Source of the DNA: JBAXTE01 sp964653595
GTDB taxonomy: Bacteria > Bacteroidota > Bacteroidia > Bacteroidales > WCHB1-69
Assembly: GCA_964653595.1 (NCBI GenBank)
Contig: CAZZHH010000005.1
Coordinates: forward strand, 1 to 64,000
DNA length: 64,000 nucleotides
Direction of reading: 5' to 3'
Below the pieces are notes generated by a model. It worked only from the letters and a program-made list of their open reading frames with translations. It had not been told where the DNA came from and did not search any database. Below, piece after piece: positions 28,101 to 35,084 of the stretch (its first letter is position 1; the number at the start of each line of letters is the position of its first letter). A program made the position numbers and the translations under genes.

Positions 28101-29533
28101 CTTTAGATCGTTGCGAAGGAGAGAGCGCAACCTTTTTAGCCACACATCTCGACACCAACAGTATCATGGGGTATCAGTGGTTTGGTCCATCTGGATTAAT
28201 TGTTGGAGCGATTGATAGCATCTTGAACATTACGCCAATTACTCTGCTCGACAGCGGATTGTATTATTGTCAAATCACCGTAGGATGTGGATTAGCAATG
28301 ACTCCTTATACAATGTTGACCGTTCATCATCGTCCAATCCCAACTTTTACTGCAACTCCTAACTGTATGCGCGACACAATTTTCTTCGCCAACACCTCGG
28401 TGGGAGATGATATACCTTTTACCTATTTGTGGCTTTTTGGGGATGGAGACAGTTCACAATTGTTTAGTCCTGGTCATATATATGCGGATTCTGGCTCATA
28501 CAATGTCACGCTGATTGTCGAAAATGCATTTGGATGTAAAGACAGTACAACTTCTGTTGTCCCTGCGTTTAGTCTTCCATTTTTTAATCTGGTGACAACC
28601 AACGACTCTTGTTTCGGTGATGCCAATGGGACGATATTAGTAAATGTTAATTACGGACTTCCGCCTTATTCATATATCATCAACACACAACTACCACAAG
28701 ATACAAACTTCTACGATTCGCTCTCCGCTGGATTCTACACAATAACGGTAATGGATGGGAACAATTGTATGGTAAAAGATACCGTAACAATAACTCAACC
28801 TCCACTGTTACAAAGTGTTTATGTAAGAAACGATGTACGCTGTTACTCCGATTCTACCGGAACCATTCTGTTGACTGTGGAAGGAGGTACCCAACCATAC
28901 CATTATGATTGGTCGAATGGCGACAGCACACAAATTGTAACTCATCTTCCGGTCGGTTATTATAATGTCCTTATTACTGATTCTATGGGATGTACGAATC
29001 AATTTGATTCCATTCAGATTAACCAACCTAATCCTTTGGTAATTGATTCGATTTTTAAACCAACATCATGCAGCCTTGTCAACGACGCTATGATAGCTGT
29101 GTATGCCGAAGGCGGATATGGATTTTATCAATATCTATGGTCAGACAACAGCACAAACGACTCTTTGATAAACCTCGCTCCTGGTAATTACTCTGTAACA
29201 GTAACAGACGAAAACGGTTGTACTCACGTTTCTAATTACACTATCCCATTCAATCCAGAAATCTGTTGGGAAATCTGGACATCCTTTAGTCCCGACGGCG
29301 ATGGCAAAAACGATAAATGGAACATTCGCTGGTCATCTATCTACCCGAATATGGTAATTCAGATCTTCAACCGCTGGGGAGCTATGGTATACGAAAATAA
29401 AGGCGAATTCAACGGATGGGACGGTACGGGAAATACTGGCAAATTGCTCCCTCCCGAAACCTACTACTTTATCATTAACCTCAACGATGGATCTACTCCA
29501 ATCCAAACCGGAACTGTAACTATCGTATACTAA
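25157..29533 (+). CDS. T9SS-secreted multidomain protein (1458 aa), short paralogue of the giant adhesin
   Basis: The ATG at 25157 gives a signal peptide ending LFVGNSELFSQ; a TTG at 25142 is also in frame. Residues 26-200 are a cysteine-rich N-terminal module (CPTAAPFCSD, MDFICWGPF, YVHIPNAQNGQWYIFLIANY) absent from the giant protein. An Ig-like domain follows. Residues 351-537 are two units homologous to the giant's repeat. From about 538 the order matches the giant's distal part: Ig-like domains, PKD (WLFGDGDSS), three SprB-type repeats and, at 1368-1458, the gliding-motility C-terminal domain (SFSPDGDGKNDKWN, IFNRWGAMVYEN). The protein should be exported by Sec then T9SS and fixed at the surface. 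It probably shares the intervening PorP/SprF partner. The ligand is unknown. Confidence 0.9.
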   Translation: MKTKIQFILIFIFWLFVGNSELFSQGATCPTAAPFCSDTTITFAAGTNNGDVGTMGCLYNSPNPAWYYFQVLQPGRINIHLWTQPQQDMDFICWGPFNAGNILDLMSQNTCSQLLTNCGGCNNHGPEFGVNPANLGGYPVGNIVDCSYSPMDEEYVHIPNAQNGQWYIFLIANYSNQPCNINFMSDLSSTGSSNCNILIPAEAYGDIVCEGDTARLRSVYTNSQYTYTWTGPNGFYQSGPNPDVIIPNVALSAEGTYSLTYSTVDSTGSPAYCDLVVHPKSTLLTPVYDTIFFGEIDTISVSPSDTYSWNTGYTGNPLIVTPIQSQNYMVTATTVFGCVSALIAHVKVINAPIIERTPDVNHICQGLPVWADVTYRMTTLACTDVFEIRKKDTNNVWTSWMPYVANDTIHSDTLLGIELRAYQLTCNDAGNLFNSDTSYVSWIVHPQITRASYVRIPEESGICLGASLTLEVDTTYGIPIVMEYQYQPPTVSSWTNGNTFTPVDPGLAWIRGRVASGNYGCLTTEWDWFSWLVQPQPQILGLASQQLCPNQSVTLTANVVDGYGTTFYKWEKSGFDCSGVWDTIPGMDTAIMQTPILDTTVYYRLQVTQSGFNCATTSDCIILQVNPSPVITIVNDTTVCATSMLTVVSTVVDGAGTSHYQYQFRYHSVDPWTNVGVDNDTLQIPNVTQNMEIRCLLTQSGMGCYDTSNVITVHVNTPPTITQQPISFDGCDGFTAQFTVTAIANPSPSYQWFGPNGIIITGTSNMLTVNPITTTDTGYYHCVISNSCGMVLSDSVHLSIVPTYTAPTAIIGTTKRCVGLGWDVYSADPINPASYSWSIAPPACGTIHPTTGQVTWDALWNGTATITFQSSGCGLNNTLTLNVTSYLPVQNPTTIFGDTSRCQGFGTSQYTTNAVNDTALVWSLINAGNSTINVTSGLVSWDQQFNGIATVSVFARGCQGPTATISQTVHVLPAPIMLISDSLDRCEGESATFLATHLDTNSIMGYQWFGPSGLIVGAIDSILNITPITLLDSGLYYCQITVGCGLAMTPYTMLTVHHRPIPTFTATPNCMRDTIFFANTSVGDDIPFTYLWLFGDGDSSQLFSPGHIYADSGSYNVTLIVENAFGCKDSTTSVVPAFSLPFFNLVTTNDSCFGDANGTILVNVNYGLPPYSYIINTQLPQDTNFYDSLSAGFYTITVMDGNNCMVKDTVTITQPPLLQSVYVRNDVRCYSDSTGTILLTVEGGTQPYHYDWSNGDSTQIVTHLPVGYYNVLITDSMGCTNQFDSIQINQPNPLVIDSIFKPTSCSLVNDAMIAVYAEGGYGFYQYLWSDNSTNDSLINLAPGNYSVTVTDENGCTHVSNYTIPFNPEICWEIWTSFSPDGDGKNDKWNIRWSSIYPNMVIQIFNRWGAMVYENKGEFNGWDGTGNTGKLLPPETYYFIINLNDGSTPIQTGTVTIVY
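26207..26767 (+). repeat. Two copies of the giant adhesin's repeat unit inside the short paralogue
   Basis: Residues 351-537 match units 58 and 59 of the giant protein in order. The first has WTSWMPYVANDTIHSDT, close to WTAWMPYVSDSIIHTDT of unit 58. The second ends DWFSWLVQPQP, matching EWVSWIVDPKP of unit 59, and like unit 59 it keeps only the first and last cysteines. Confidence 0.8.
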
Positions 29534-29553
29534 AATAAAAAATGCATCATAAT

Positions 29554-29583
29554 AAAAGCCTCGATTTTTTCGGGGCTTTTTTG
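29554..29583 (+). terminator. Rho-independent terminator after the short adhesin paralogue
   Basis: AAAAGCCTCGA pairs with TCGGGGCTTTT (one G-T pair) around a short T-rich loop and ends in a T-run, 21 bases after the stop codon at 29533. Confidence 0.85.
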
Positions 29584-29727
29584 TTAACAAATTATCCTGG
29601 AGTGAGCAAAAATTCGGTAGTGTACAAAAGGGAGAGTGAAAAAAAAGGTAGCTTTAAAAAAAGTGTGTATTTAAGCTTGTTAAATCGATAATAATTATCT
29701 TGCAAAGGGGATATTAAATGCTTTATA

Positions 29728-29757
29728 AAAAAAGGCTGTCATCATCGTCAGACAGCC
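29728..29757 (-). terminator. Rho-independent terminator of the haem lipoprotein/DUF2271 operon
   Basis: On the minus strand GGCTGTC pairs with GACAGCC across a ten-base loop, followed by a run of seven T. It lies 21 bases beyond the stop of the last gene of the operon (29778). Confidence 0.82.
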
Positions 29758-29777
29758 CCTTTTATCTAAAAAACTAA

Positions 29778-30137
29778 TTATATCTTTATAGTCAAAACCC
29801 CTTTGCCACCATCTCTGTCGCAGGTTCTAGTAACAATTAAAGTTGGTTTATTAACTCCTTCTAATACTTTGATTTTTACTTTGCGTTCCCAAGTCCCTTT
29901 GGTGGTCTCTTTCCAGTCGGTCCCTGATAAGATCTTAAGGCCGTTTGCTTTGAAATTTGTACTTTTCATCGCAGTGGTGCAATCTGCGTGAATAAGGACT
30001 ACAGTTACTTTTACCACCATTTCATCACCAACTTTGTAACTCTTTTTCTCTTTATCAATTTTAAAGGAGATGTTGCAAGCTAATGAAGAGGCTATAGTAA
30101 AAGCAACAATAAACAGTGATAATGCAATTTTTTTCAT
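29778..30137 (-). CDS. Small exported protein of unknown function
   Basis: I do not recognise this 119-residue protein. It has a clear signal peptide (MKKIALSLFIVAFTIASSLA) with a cysteine just after it; the preceding SLA is a poor lipobox, so either a lipoprotein or ordinary cleavage is possible. The mature part is about 98 residues, lysine-rich (FKIDKEKKSYKVGDEMVVKV), with beta-strand character and three cysteines (the N-terminal one, HADCTT, RTCDRD). The pattern resembles a single Ig-like or CARDB-like beta-sandwich. It begins 3 bases after the DUF2271-like gene and ends at a terminator, so it is the last gene of that operon and may be an accessory of the same redox or metal-handling module. 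Confidence 0.7.
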   Translation of the reverse strand: MKKIALSLFIVAFTIASSLACNISFKIDKEKKSYKVGDEMVVKVTVVLIHADCTTAMKSTNFKANGLKILSGTDWKETTKGTWERKVKIKVLEGVNKPTLIVTRTCDRDGGKGVLTIKI

Positions 30138-30140
30138 CTT

Positions 30141-30977
30141 TTATTTGATTATTAATTTAAAAATTTGATTTTTTTGATCGACGTTTACATGAACAAAATA
30201 CGTGCCACTGGCAACATTGCTTGATTTTGGATTCCAAAGAAAATGATGAACCCCAGCAGGATAAGTGTTTTTGTTGAAGCGGTGAACCATTTGTCCGGTG
30301 ATTGAATAGATCGAAACCATCACAGAAGCATTGTTCTTTAATTCCATTTGAATGTTGGCTTCGTCTGTGCTTGGATTTGGGGTAATTGAAACAGTCGTGT
30401 TGCCAATAAGTGATTCAATAAAAGCAGGAATTGGTGCAAAATATTTTAAATCGATGTTTTGAAAACAGCTAACGTTTTGTGGTGTTAAGTGCTGATCAAC
30501 AGATCCCTTGATAAACTGTATAGAAGTGGTTTTACCTTGAATGCTGTCATTTGTTTCATTTATTTCAACCCACATCGTATAAGTGCCATCAGGGGTGCTA
30601 ATTCCAGATGCATCTTTTCCATTCCATTTTACTGTATGTGTAGTATGCGCAGTTAAAGTTGCACCAGTTATACAATCAGCGGTAACAGGTGGATTTGCTA
30701 AAGTATGTGAATATGACTTCCAAACAAATAATTTGTTTCTAAAGTTTGGGTTTTGTCCGTTTAATTTAAGAGTAGTAACGTATTGGTTGCTTGAATTTGT
30801 AATCCAAATTGCAAGAACATGTTTTGGCTTGTAAAAGCCATTATAGGACACCGTCTTGACGGTAAACAACACCGTGGTGTCACCAGGCGATTTCACGGAA
30901 ATGACTTCTGGTTTTTGTGCGGAAGACGCAAATGCGGTTAGGGTGATGGCGAGAACAAAAAGGACTTTTTTAATCAT
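30141..30977 (-). CDS. DUF2271-like exported protein with T9SS type A C-terminal domain
   Basis: This 278-residue protein has a signal peptide (MIKKVLFVLAITLTAFASSA). Residues ~22-165 resemble DUF2271: KHVLAIWITNSSNQYVTTL, WKSYSHTLANPP, DCITGATLTAHTTHTVKWNG and PDGTYTMWVEINET. The C-terminal ~80 residues form a T9SS type A sorting domain (SITPNPSTDEANIQ, VSIYSITGQMVHRF, VASGTYFVHVNV, FKLIIK). It should therefore cross the outer membrane. DUF2271 proteins often accompany PepSY proteins and flavin transferases in redox loci, but none is seen here. Upstream neighbours are a beta-barrel and a haem c lipoprotein, 12 bases and more away on the same strand. The biochemical activity of DUF2271 is not established. 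Confidence 0.75.
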   Translation of the reverse strand: MIKKVLFVLAITLTAFASSAQKPEVISVKSPGDTTVLFTVKTVSYNGFYKPKHVLAIWITNSSNQYVTTLKLNGQNPNFRNKLFVWKSYSHTLANPPVTADCITGATLTAHTTHTVKWNGKDASGISTPDGTYTMWVEINETNDSIQGKTTSIQFIKGSVDQHLTPQNVSCFQNIDLKYFAPIPAFIESLIGNTTVSITPNPSTDEANIQMELKNNASVMVSIYSITGQMVHRFNKNTYPAGVHHFLWNPKSSNVASGTYFVHVNVDQKNQIFKLIIK

Positions 30978-30989
30978 ATACTGTATGGT

Positions 30990-31865
30990 TTAGAAAATTT
31001 TGAAGGTTGTTGGAATATTAAAGCAGAGACGAAGGTGTTTGAGGCCCTTTTCTCCGGTTGATTGTGTTAGGACTGTGTTTTCGTTGATTCCCCCTGAATT
31101 CGAGAAGAACAGTTGGAATACGTGGCGTGGACCTGAATGGATTTGCACCCCAAATGAAAGTTGAGAGTTTCTGAATCCAACCAGATCTACTTGTCCGTCC
31201 GGTACGTAGTTGTATTCCGCGGCAATGTGCCATACATTGGTAATCTTAAAGTTGGCGGCTACTCCTGCAGCAAAAACTCCGTTTTTATCGTTTATGGTTG
31301 CCACCATGTTCCGGTGAATGTATGCGGCCATCAGTTGAGCGGATATTCGATCAGTGAACTTTCGTGAAAACATCAACTCCGAAGAGTAATTCATCCGTTG
31401 CCAAGTCTCTACTTTTGTTCCCGAAGGGAACCCCATGTCTCCTGTTTGAATTGTTGCATTACTAAAAATAGCGATAGAAATGGGCATTTTTTTCCAGCCT
31501 TGTTTTACAATCAACCATTTTCCGTATGCATCATACAGTTTGTTTTGGCTAGTAGATCCTATCCCAATGGTAACTGTTTTGAGGATTCCTACATCAGCTC
31601 CAAATCTTGAATTGGCAGAGTAGAGACCAAATAAACCTTCCACAGCAGTACCTACTTCTCCCATTCTGTGCCCAAGATATAGTTTCATCTCACCAGTCCG
31701 TAACACATCTGTGGTCGGATGATTGAAAATTTGAATAGCTGGAAACGTATGCTCTACAATGTTGTCCGATTCTGTGGTAATGGACGTGTCTATTGGAATA
31801 TCATCTTGTGCAAAAGTAGGGATTGCCCATAGGAGGGCAATAAACAATATAATCTTTTCTTTCAT
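30990..31865 (-). CDS. DUF5777-like outer-membrane beta-barrel protein
   Basis: This protein of 291 residues has a signal peptide (MKEKIILFIALLWAIPTFA) and a beta-barrel-like body of alternating aromatic/glycine strands. TTDVLRTGEMKLYLGHRMGE, LFGLYSANSRFGADVGI and GPRHVFQLFFSNSGGINENT are features I associate with the DUF5777 beta-barrel family of Bacteroidota. Family members have no established substrate, but they recur next to c-type haem proteins and YceI-like or DUF2271-like proteins. Here it sits between a haem c lipoprotein (19 bases upstream) and the DUF2271/T9SS protein (12 bases downstream). It probably forms the outer-membrane part of that module. The family label is from memory of motif patterns and was not searched. 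Confidence 0.7.
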   Translation of the reverse strand: MKEKIILFIALLWAIPTFAQDDIPIDTSITTESDNIVEHTFPAIQIFNHPTTDVLRTGEMKLYLGHRMGEVGTAVEGLFGLYSANSRFGADVGILKTVTIGIGSTSQNKLYDAYGKWLIVKQGWKKMPISIAIFSNATIQTGDMGFPSGTKVETWQRMNYSSELMFSRKFTDRISAQLMAAYIHRNMVATINDKNGVFAAGVAANFKITNVWHIAAEYNYVPDGQVDLVGFRNSQLSFGVQIHSGPRHVFQLFFSNSGGINENTVLTQSTGEKGLKHLRLCFNIPTTFKIF

Positions 31866-31884
31866 TTTTTGCAGTTATTATCGG

Positions 31885-32286
31885 TTAAGGAGCTGGGTTT
31901 AGAATCCATTTAGAGAGTTGTTTAAGTTCCAAAGTGTCCATGATTACACCTGCATGAGGGTTTTGTACGTCTTTTACGTAATCGTAAAGTTTGGTGTGTG
32001 GTTGGTGTGAATAGATGTAATTGATGGAATTCTGGTATGAGTCCAAATCACAATTTCCAGCCGTTCCTCCAACGTGACAACTCACACATTTTGCGTCAAA
32101 CATCGGTTTGATCTGTTTCGAATAGGTAACATAGGTTGTGTCTATCACGGTGGTGTCGCTGTTTGTTTTGAAATATTCCGCTTCGTTCTCTTTTCGACAA
32201 CCGCTGAAAAGAACTCCTAAACCGATTAAACAAAAACTTACTTTTATCAGTATTCTTTTTTTGTTTGACAATGTATTCTTTCTCAT
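31885..32286 (-). CDS. Monohaem c-type cytochrome lipoprotein
   Basis: This 133-residue protein has an N-terminal signal with lipobox-like LFSGC (lipidated Cys30). A c-type haem site, CVSCH, is at residues 67-71 after YSKQIKPMFDAK, an arrangement common in Bacteroidota electron-carrier lipoproteins that bind haem covalently in the periplasm or at the surface. A possible axial Met is in GVIMDTLELKQL. The short size fits a single haem domain. As first gene of a four-gene operon (then a beta-barrel, a DUF2271-like T9SS cargo and a small exported protein), it suggests electron transfer at the outer membrane. Haem loading needs the Ccm system, which is not in this window. Confidence 0.82.
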   Translation of the reverse strand: MRKNTLSNKKRILIKVSFCLIGLGVLFSGCRKENEAEYFKTNSDTTVIDTTYVTYSKQIKPMFDAKCVSCHVGGTAGNCDLDSYQNSINYIYSHQPHTKLYDYVKDVQNPHAGVIMDTLELKQLSKWILNPAP

Positions 32287-32561
32287 TCTTAGAAATTTAA
32301 CCCCTTTTTTAAATATTTTTGAAACTGTAAAAGTAAATTATTTTTCCCTTTTTTTATAAATCTTGTCAACAATTTAGATTTAGTGTAAACTGTGTAATAG
32401 TTGTTCTGCCAAAAATTTTTAGGAATTACATATCCTTTTTTTATTGAATTATGTTTAAAAATGCTTGTAAAAATATCATTTTTGAAACATAATGGTTGAA
32501 AAAAATCAAAATTGCAGTTTTTAAAATTTGTATTGCACTACAATTTTTTATATGACAAATA

Positions 32562-33008
32562 TCACAATCTTTTTTTTGTATTTTCTTCTATTATATGGTT
32601 TACTTTTTCTGAAAATGGAAAAATGTTGATCATCCATAGAAGTAATACAATATTGATTACTAAAAACATGTCGAAATTGGTGAGAGACAAAAACACAAAA
32701 TTTGGGATAACGGCGATGAGTGTCACCAATAAGCGATGGAAGAAAAGCTGATACAGTTTTTGTTTTTTCTCCTCGCTATCCTCTGTTTTTAGTATGTTTT
32801 TTACTTTGTATTTGAAAAATAGGAGCTGAAAAAGTAAGGTGCCAATTGTGATTGGTATTGAAATATAAAGAAGTGAATGTGCGAATTTAGCATTAGGGAC
32901 CACAATAATGACTTGTGAAAGCAACAGTATGGGGACGATAAATGTGAACAAAATCATAGAAACGATTAAAATGATGCTTGATTTTGTGTATTTTGGAGAG
33001 TTGGACAT
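32562..33008 (-). CDS. Four-helix membrane protein of unknown function
   Basis: Not recognised. The 148 residues contain four hydrophobic segments: ~13-36 (SSIILIVSMILFTFIVPILLL), ~43-66, ~90-110 and ~113-130, with a basic/acidic loop KTEDSEEKKQK between the second and third. No catalytic motif is visible. It begins 2 bases after the deoxynucleoside kinase stop codon on the same strand, so the two are probably co-transcribed, but the link may be only positional. The AT-rich 32287-32561 interval beyond it holds no gene. Confidence 0.7.
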   Translation of the reverse strand: MSNSPKYTKSSIILIVSMILFTFIVPILLLSQVIIVVPNAKFAHSLLYISIPITIGTLLFQLLFFKYKVKNILKTEDSEEKKQKLYQLFFHRLLVTLIAVIPNFVFLSLTNFDMFLVINIVLLLWMINIFPFSEKVNHIIEENTKKRL

Positions 33009-33010
33009 CG

Positions 33011-33643
33011 CTATAAAATAATGCGTTGAAATCCGTTTTCAAAGGGTTGGTTCAAAAGTTCAACCATTTTGTGATAGTCTTCAGGTTTCTCCACAAAATC
33101 GATGAGATTAGTGTCAACCACCACCACTGGGATGTTTGAAAAAGATTTTAAATGATTCAGATAGCCATCCTGAAGATCGGACAGGTATTTTGGGGTGATG
33201 CTTTGTTCGTAATCCCGCCCACGTTTCTTGATGTTGGCAACTAACAAGTCTATGTCTTTGTATAAATATATCAATAGTTCCGGACGGGGGAGGAAAGAGG
33301 TGATGATGTTGTATAGTTTGGTGTAAAGGGCATATTCATCCGGTTGAAGCGTGTTTTTCGAAAAGATGATGCACTTGTCGATAAAGTAATCGGCAATGGT
33401 GAACGAGGCAAACAGATCGCCACGCGACAACAATTCCCTCAACTGGCGATACCGTTCCGCTAAAAAAGACATTTCAAGAGGAAAGGCATAGTGTTCGGGG
33501 TCGTCGTAAAACTTTGGCAGGAAGGCATTTTCCTCAAATTGTTCCAAAATGAGTTTTGCCCTATGCTCTTCCGCAATTTTCGTCGCCAAAGTCGTTTTGC
33601 CTGCACCGATACAGCCTTCAATCGTAATGTAGTTGTAACGCAT
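33011..33643 (-). CDS. Deoxynucleoside kinase
   Basis: The ATG at 33643 gives 210 residues; a TTG one codon earlier is not needed. The P-loop GCIGAGKTT is at residues ~10-18. EQFEENAFLPKFYDDPEHYAF and MSFLAERYRQLRELL match the substrate-binding and helical parts of the dNK family, and KKRGRDYEQSITPKYLSDL is the lid with its arginines. These enzymes phosphorylate deoxyadenosine, deoxyguanosine or deoxycytidine with ATP in purine/pyrimidine salvage. Which deoxynucleoside is preferred cannot be read here. Bacteroidota often carry such a kinase. It lies upstream of a membrane protein and downstream of the tRNA-Leu, separated by a terminator. Confidence 0.88.
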   Translation of the reverse strand: MRYNYITIEGCIGAGKTTLATKIAEEHRAKLILEQFEENAFLPKFYDDPEHYAFPLEMSFLAERYRQLRELLSRGDLFASFTIADYFIDKCIIFSKNTLQPDEYALYTKLYNIITSFLPRPELLIYLYKDIDLLVANIKKRGRDYEQSITPKYLSDLQDGYLNHLKSFSNIPVVVVDTNLIDFVEKPEDYHKMVELLNQPFENGFQRIIL

Positions 33644-33738
33644 CAATTGTAATTTAAAAAAGTAAAATTAAGAATTATTACCTTAAAAATGACACCTTGT
33701 TGATAAATATACTTTGGATTTGATTTTTTTTGAAAAAT

Positions 33739-33767
33739 AAAAAAGGAGGCTTTTCAACCTCCTTTTT
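33739..33767 (-). terminator. Terminator downstream of tRNA-Leu
   Basis: On the minus strand AAAAAGGAGG pairs with CCTCCTTTTT around TTGAAAAG, followed by T residues, directly after the tRNA 3' end. The hairpin could also work on the plus strand. Confidence 0.8.
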
Positions 33768-33769
33768 GT

Positions 33770-33850
33770 ACCCGGAGCCGGGATCGAACCGGCACAGGTT
33801 GCCCTACTGGTTTTTGAGACCAGCGCGTCTACCAATTCCGCCATCCGGGC
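33770..33850 (-). tRNA. tRNA-Leu (anticodon CAA)
   Basis: The minus strand folds as a class II tRNA: acceptor GCCCGGA pairs with TCCGGGT (G1-U72, as in known leucine tRNAs) with discriminator A; D-arm text GGCGGAATTGGTAGACGCG; anticodon stem CTGGT/ACCAG with loop CTCAAAA, giving anticodon CAA; an extended variable arm; and T-arm GCCGGTTCGATCCCGGC. The CCA end is not encoded. A promoter (33885-33918) and a terminator (33739-33767) frame it as its own transcript. Confidence 0.95.
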
Positions 33851-33884
33851 GATAGATTAAGCTGTAGAATTCTCAATCGGACGA

Positions 33885-33918
33885 CAAAGTTACAATTTTT
33901 TTTTTATTTACCAACAAA
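33885..33918 (-). promoter_or_regulatory. Promoter of tRNA-Leu
   Basis: The -7 element TAACTTTG (33892-33885) is an exact TAnnTTTG match. Upstream, TTTG lies at 33918-33915 (22-base spacer) and TTG at 33914-33912 (19-base spacer). The start would be about 28 bases before the tRNA. Confidence 0.55.
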
Positions 33919-33964
33919 AAAAAATTTATATTTTGCAAATGTATTTTTATATGTTTTTTTAATT

Positions 33965-33972
33965 TATTTTTG
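33965..33972 (+). promoter_or_regulatory. Possible -7 box of prs
   Basis: TATTTTTG matches TAnnTTTG and lies 40 bases before the prs ATG. The nearest upstream TTTG (33932-33935) is 29 bases away, too far for a standard -33 element, so only the -7 box is supported. Confidence 0.4.
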
Positions 33973-34012
33973 CAAAGAATTTTATCTTTAAATAATTTAA
34001 AATCAAATACAT

Positions 34013-34954
34013 ATGTCTTTAGTTACCTTGGTATCAGGTCAAGCAACACGCTATTTATCGGAAAAAATCGCGAAAGAGTTTGGTAAAAACCTGAGCAACG
34101 TTACCCTCTCTAATTTCAGTGATGGTGAATTTCAACCATGTTTTGAAGAAACTCTTCGTGGAAATGAAGTGTTTATCATTCAATCTACATTTGCACCTTC
34201 CGATAATTTGTTTGAGCTTTTAATGCTCATCGATGCTGCAAAACGTGCGTCAGCACATAATATTATTGCAGTTATCCCTTATTTCGGATTTGCTCGTCAG
34301 GATAGAAAAGATAAACCTCGTGTGCCCATAGGAGCAAAACTGATTGCTAACCTATTAGTTGCTGCAGGTGTTGATAGAGTTGTAACAATGGATTTACACG
34401 CCGATCAAATTCAAGGTTTTTTTGATATCCCTGTCGATCACATGTATGCATCCAGTATTTTTGTTCCTTATCTTCAATCGTTAGATTTACCTAACCTTTG
34501 TATAGCATCCCCTGATACTGGTGGAACCAGACGTGCTGCTGCTTATGCAAAATTTTTAAAGGCCGATTTGGCAATTGGATTTAAACAAAGAGCTAAAGCT
34601 AATGTCATTGAAAGCTTACAAATAATTGGCGATGTGAAGGGTAAAAACGTTATTCTAGTGGACGATATCATCGATACTGCAGGAACCATCACAAAAGCAG
34701 CTGATATGATTATGAGCCTTGGAGCATCTAGCGTGAGAGCATTATGTAGTCACCCAATCCTTTCAGGAGAAGCAATAAAAAGAATTGAAGAGTCTCCATT
34801 GCTCGAAGTTATTAGCACCGACTCAATACCTCTCAGAAATCCTTGCCAAAAAGTAAGACAGCTTTCAGTGAGCCCTCTTTTTGCTGATGTTATCCGTAGT
34901 GTTGTCAACGGAGAATCCATCACTAAACATTTCCAATTTGCAACTATTATTTAA
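34013..34954 (+). CDS. prs: Ribose-phosphate pyrophosphokinase (PRPP synthetase)
   Basis: The 313-residue length is normal for bacterial Prs. Diagnostic parts are FSDGEFQPCFEETLRG near residue 36, the flexible-loop region YFGFARQDRKDKPR, VVTMDLHADQIQGFFDIP with the catalytic-site histidine, and the PRPP-binding loop VILVDDIIDTAGTI near residue 215. Prs makes PRPP from ribose 5-phosphate and ATP in the cytosol, feeding purine, pyrimidine, histidine and tryptophan synthesis. PurF at the other end of the window uses its product, but they are 30 kb apart. It is monocistronic, with a terminator at 35009-35038. Confidence 0.96.
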   Translation: MSLVTLVSGQATRYLSEKIAKEFGKNLSNVTLSNFSDGEFQPCFEETLRGNEVFIIQSTFAPSDNLFELLMLIDAAKRASAHNIIAVIPYFGFARQDRKDKPRVPIGAKLIANLLVAAGVDRVVTMDLHADQIQGFFDIPVDHMYASSIFVPYLQSLDLPNLCIASPDTGGTRRAAAYAKFLKADLAIGFKQRAKANVIESLQIIGDVKGKNVILVDDIIDTAGTITKAADMIMSLGASSVRALCSHPILSGEAIKRIEESPLLEVISTDSIPLRNPCQKVRQLSVSPLFADVIRSVVNGESITKHFQFATII

Positions 34955-35008
34955 TGAGAGAATTCTTCTTCTATTAGAATTATCAGTTTTTTAGATTTAC
35001 AAATACCA

Positions 35009-35038
35009 AAAAAGTCCAGGAGTTTTCCTGGACTTTTT
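35009..35038. terminator. Bidirectional terminator between prs and the S46 peptidase gene
   Basis: A perfect 13-base stem AAAAAGTCCAGGA / TCCTGGACTTTTT with loop GTTT. A-run and T-run flanks let it serve both converging genes. Confidence 0.88.
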
Positions 35039-35084
35039 GTTTTCGTTTGACTTTTAGTCTATACTATATCAATGACGATTTTAA

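Noticed and set aside
32287..32561. AT-rich interval checked for a small gene or toxin-antitoxin pair
   Set aside because: Only a low-complexity plus-strand frame antisense to the membrane protein gene is present; no start signal or motif supports it.
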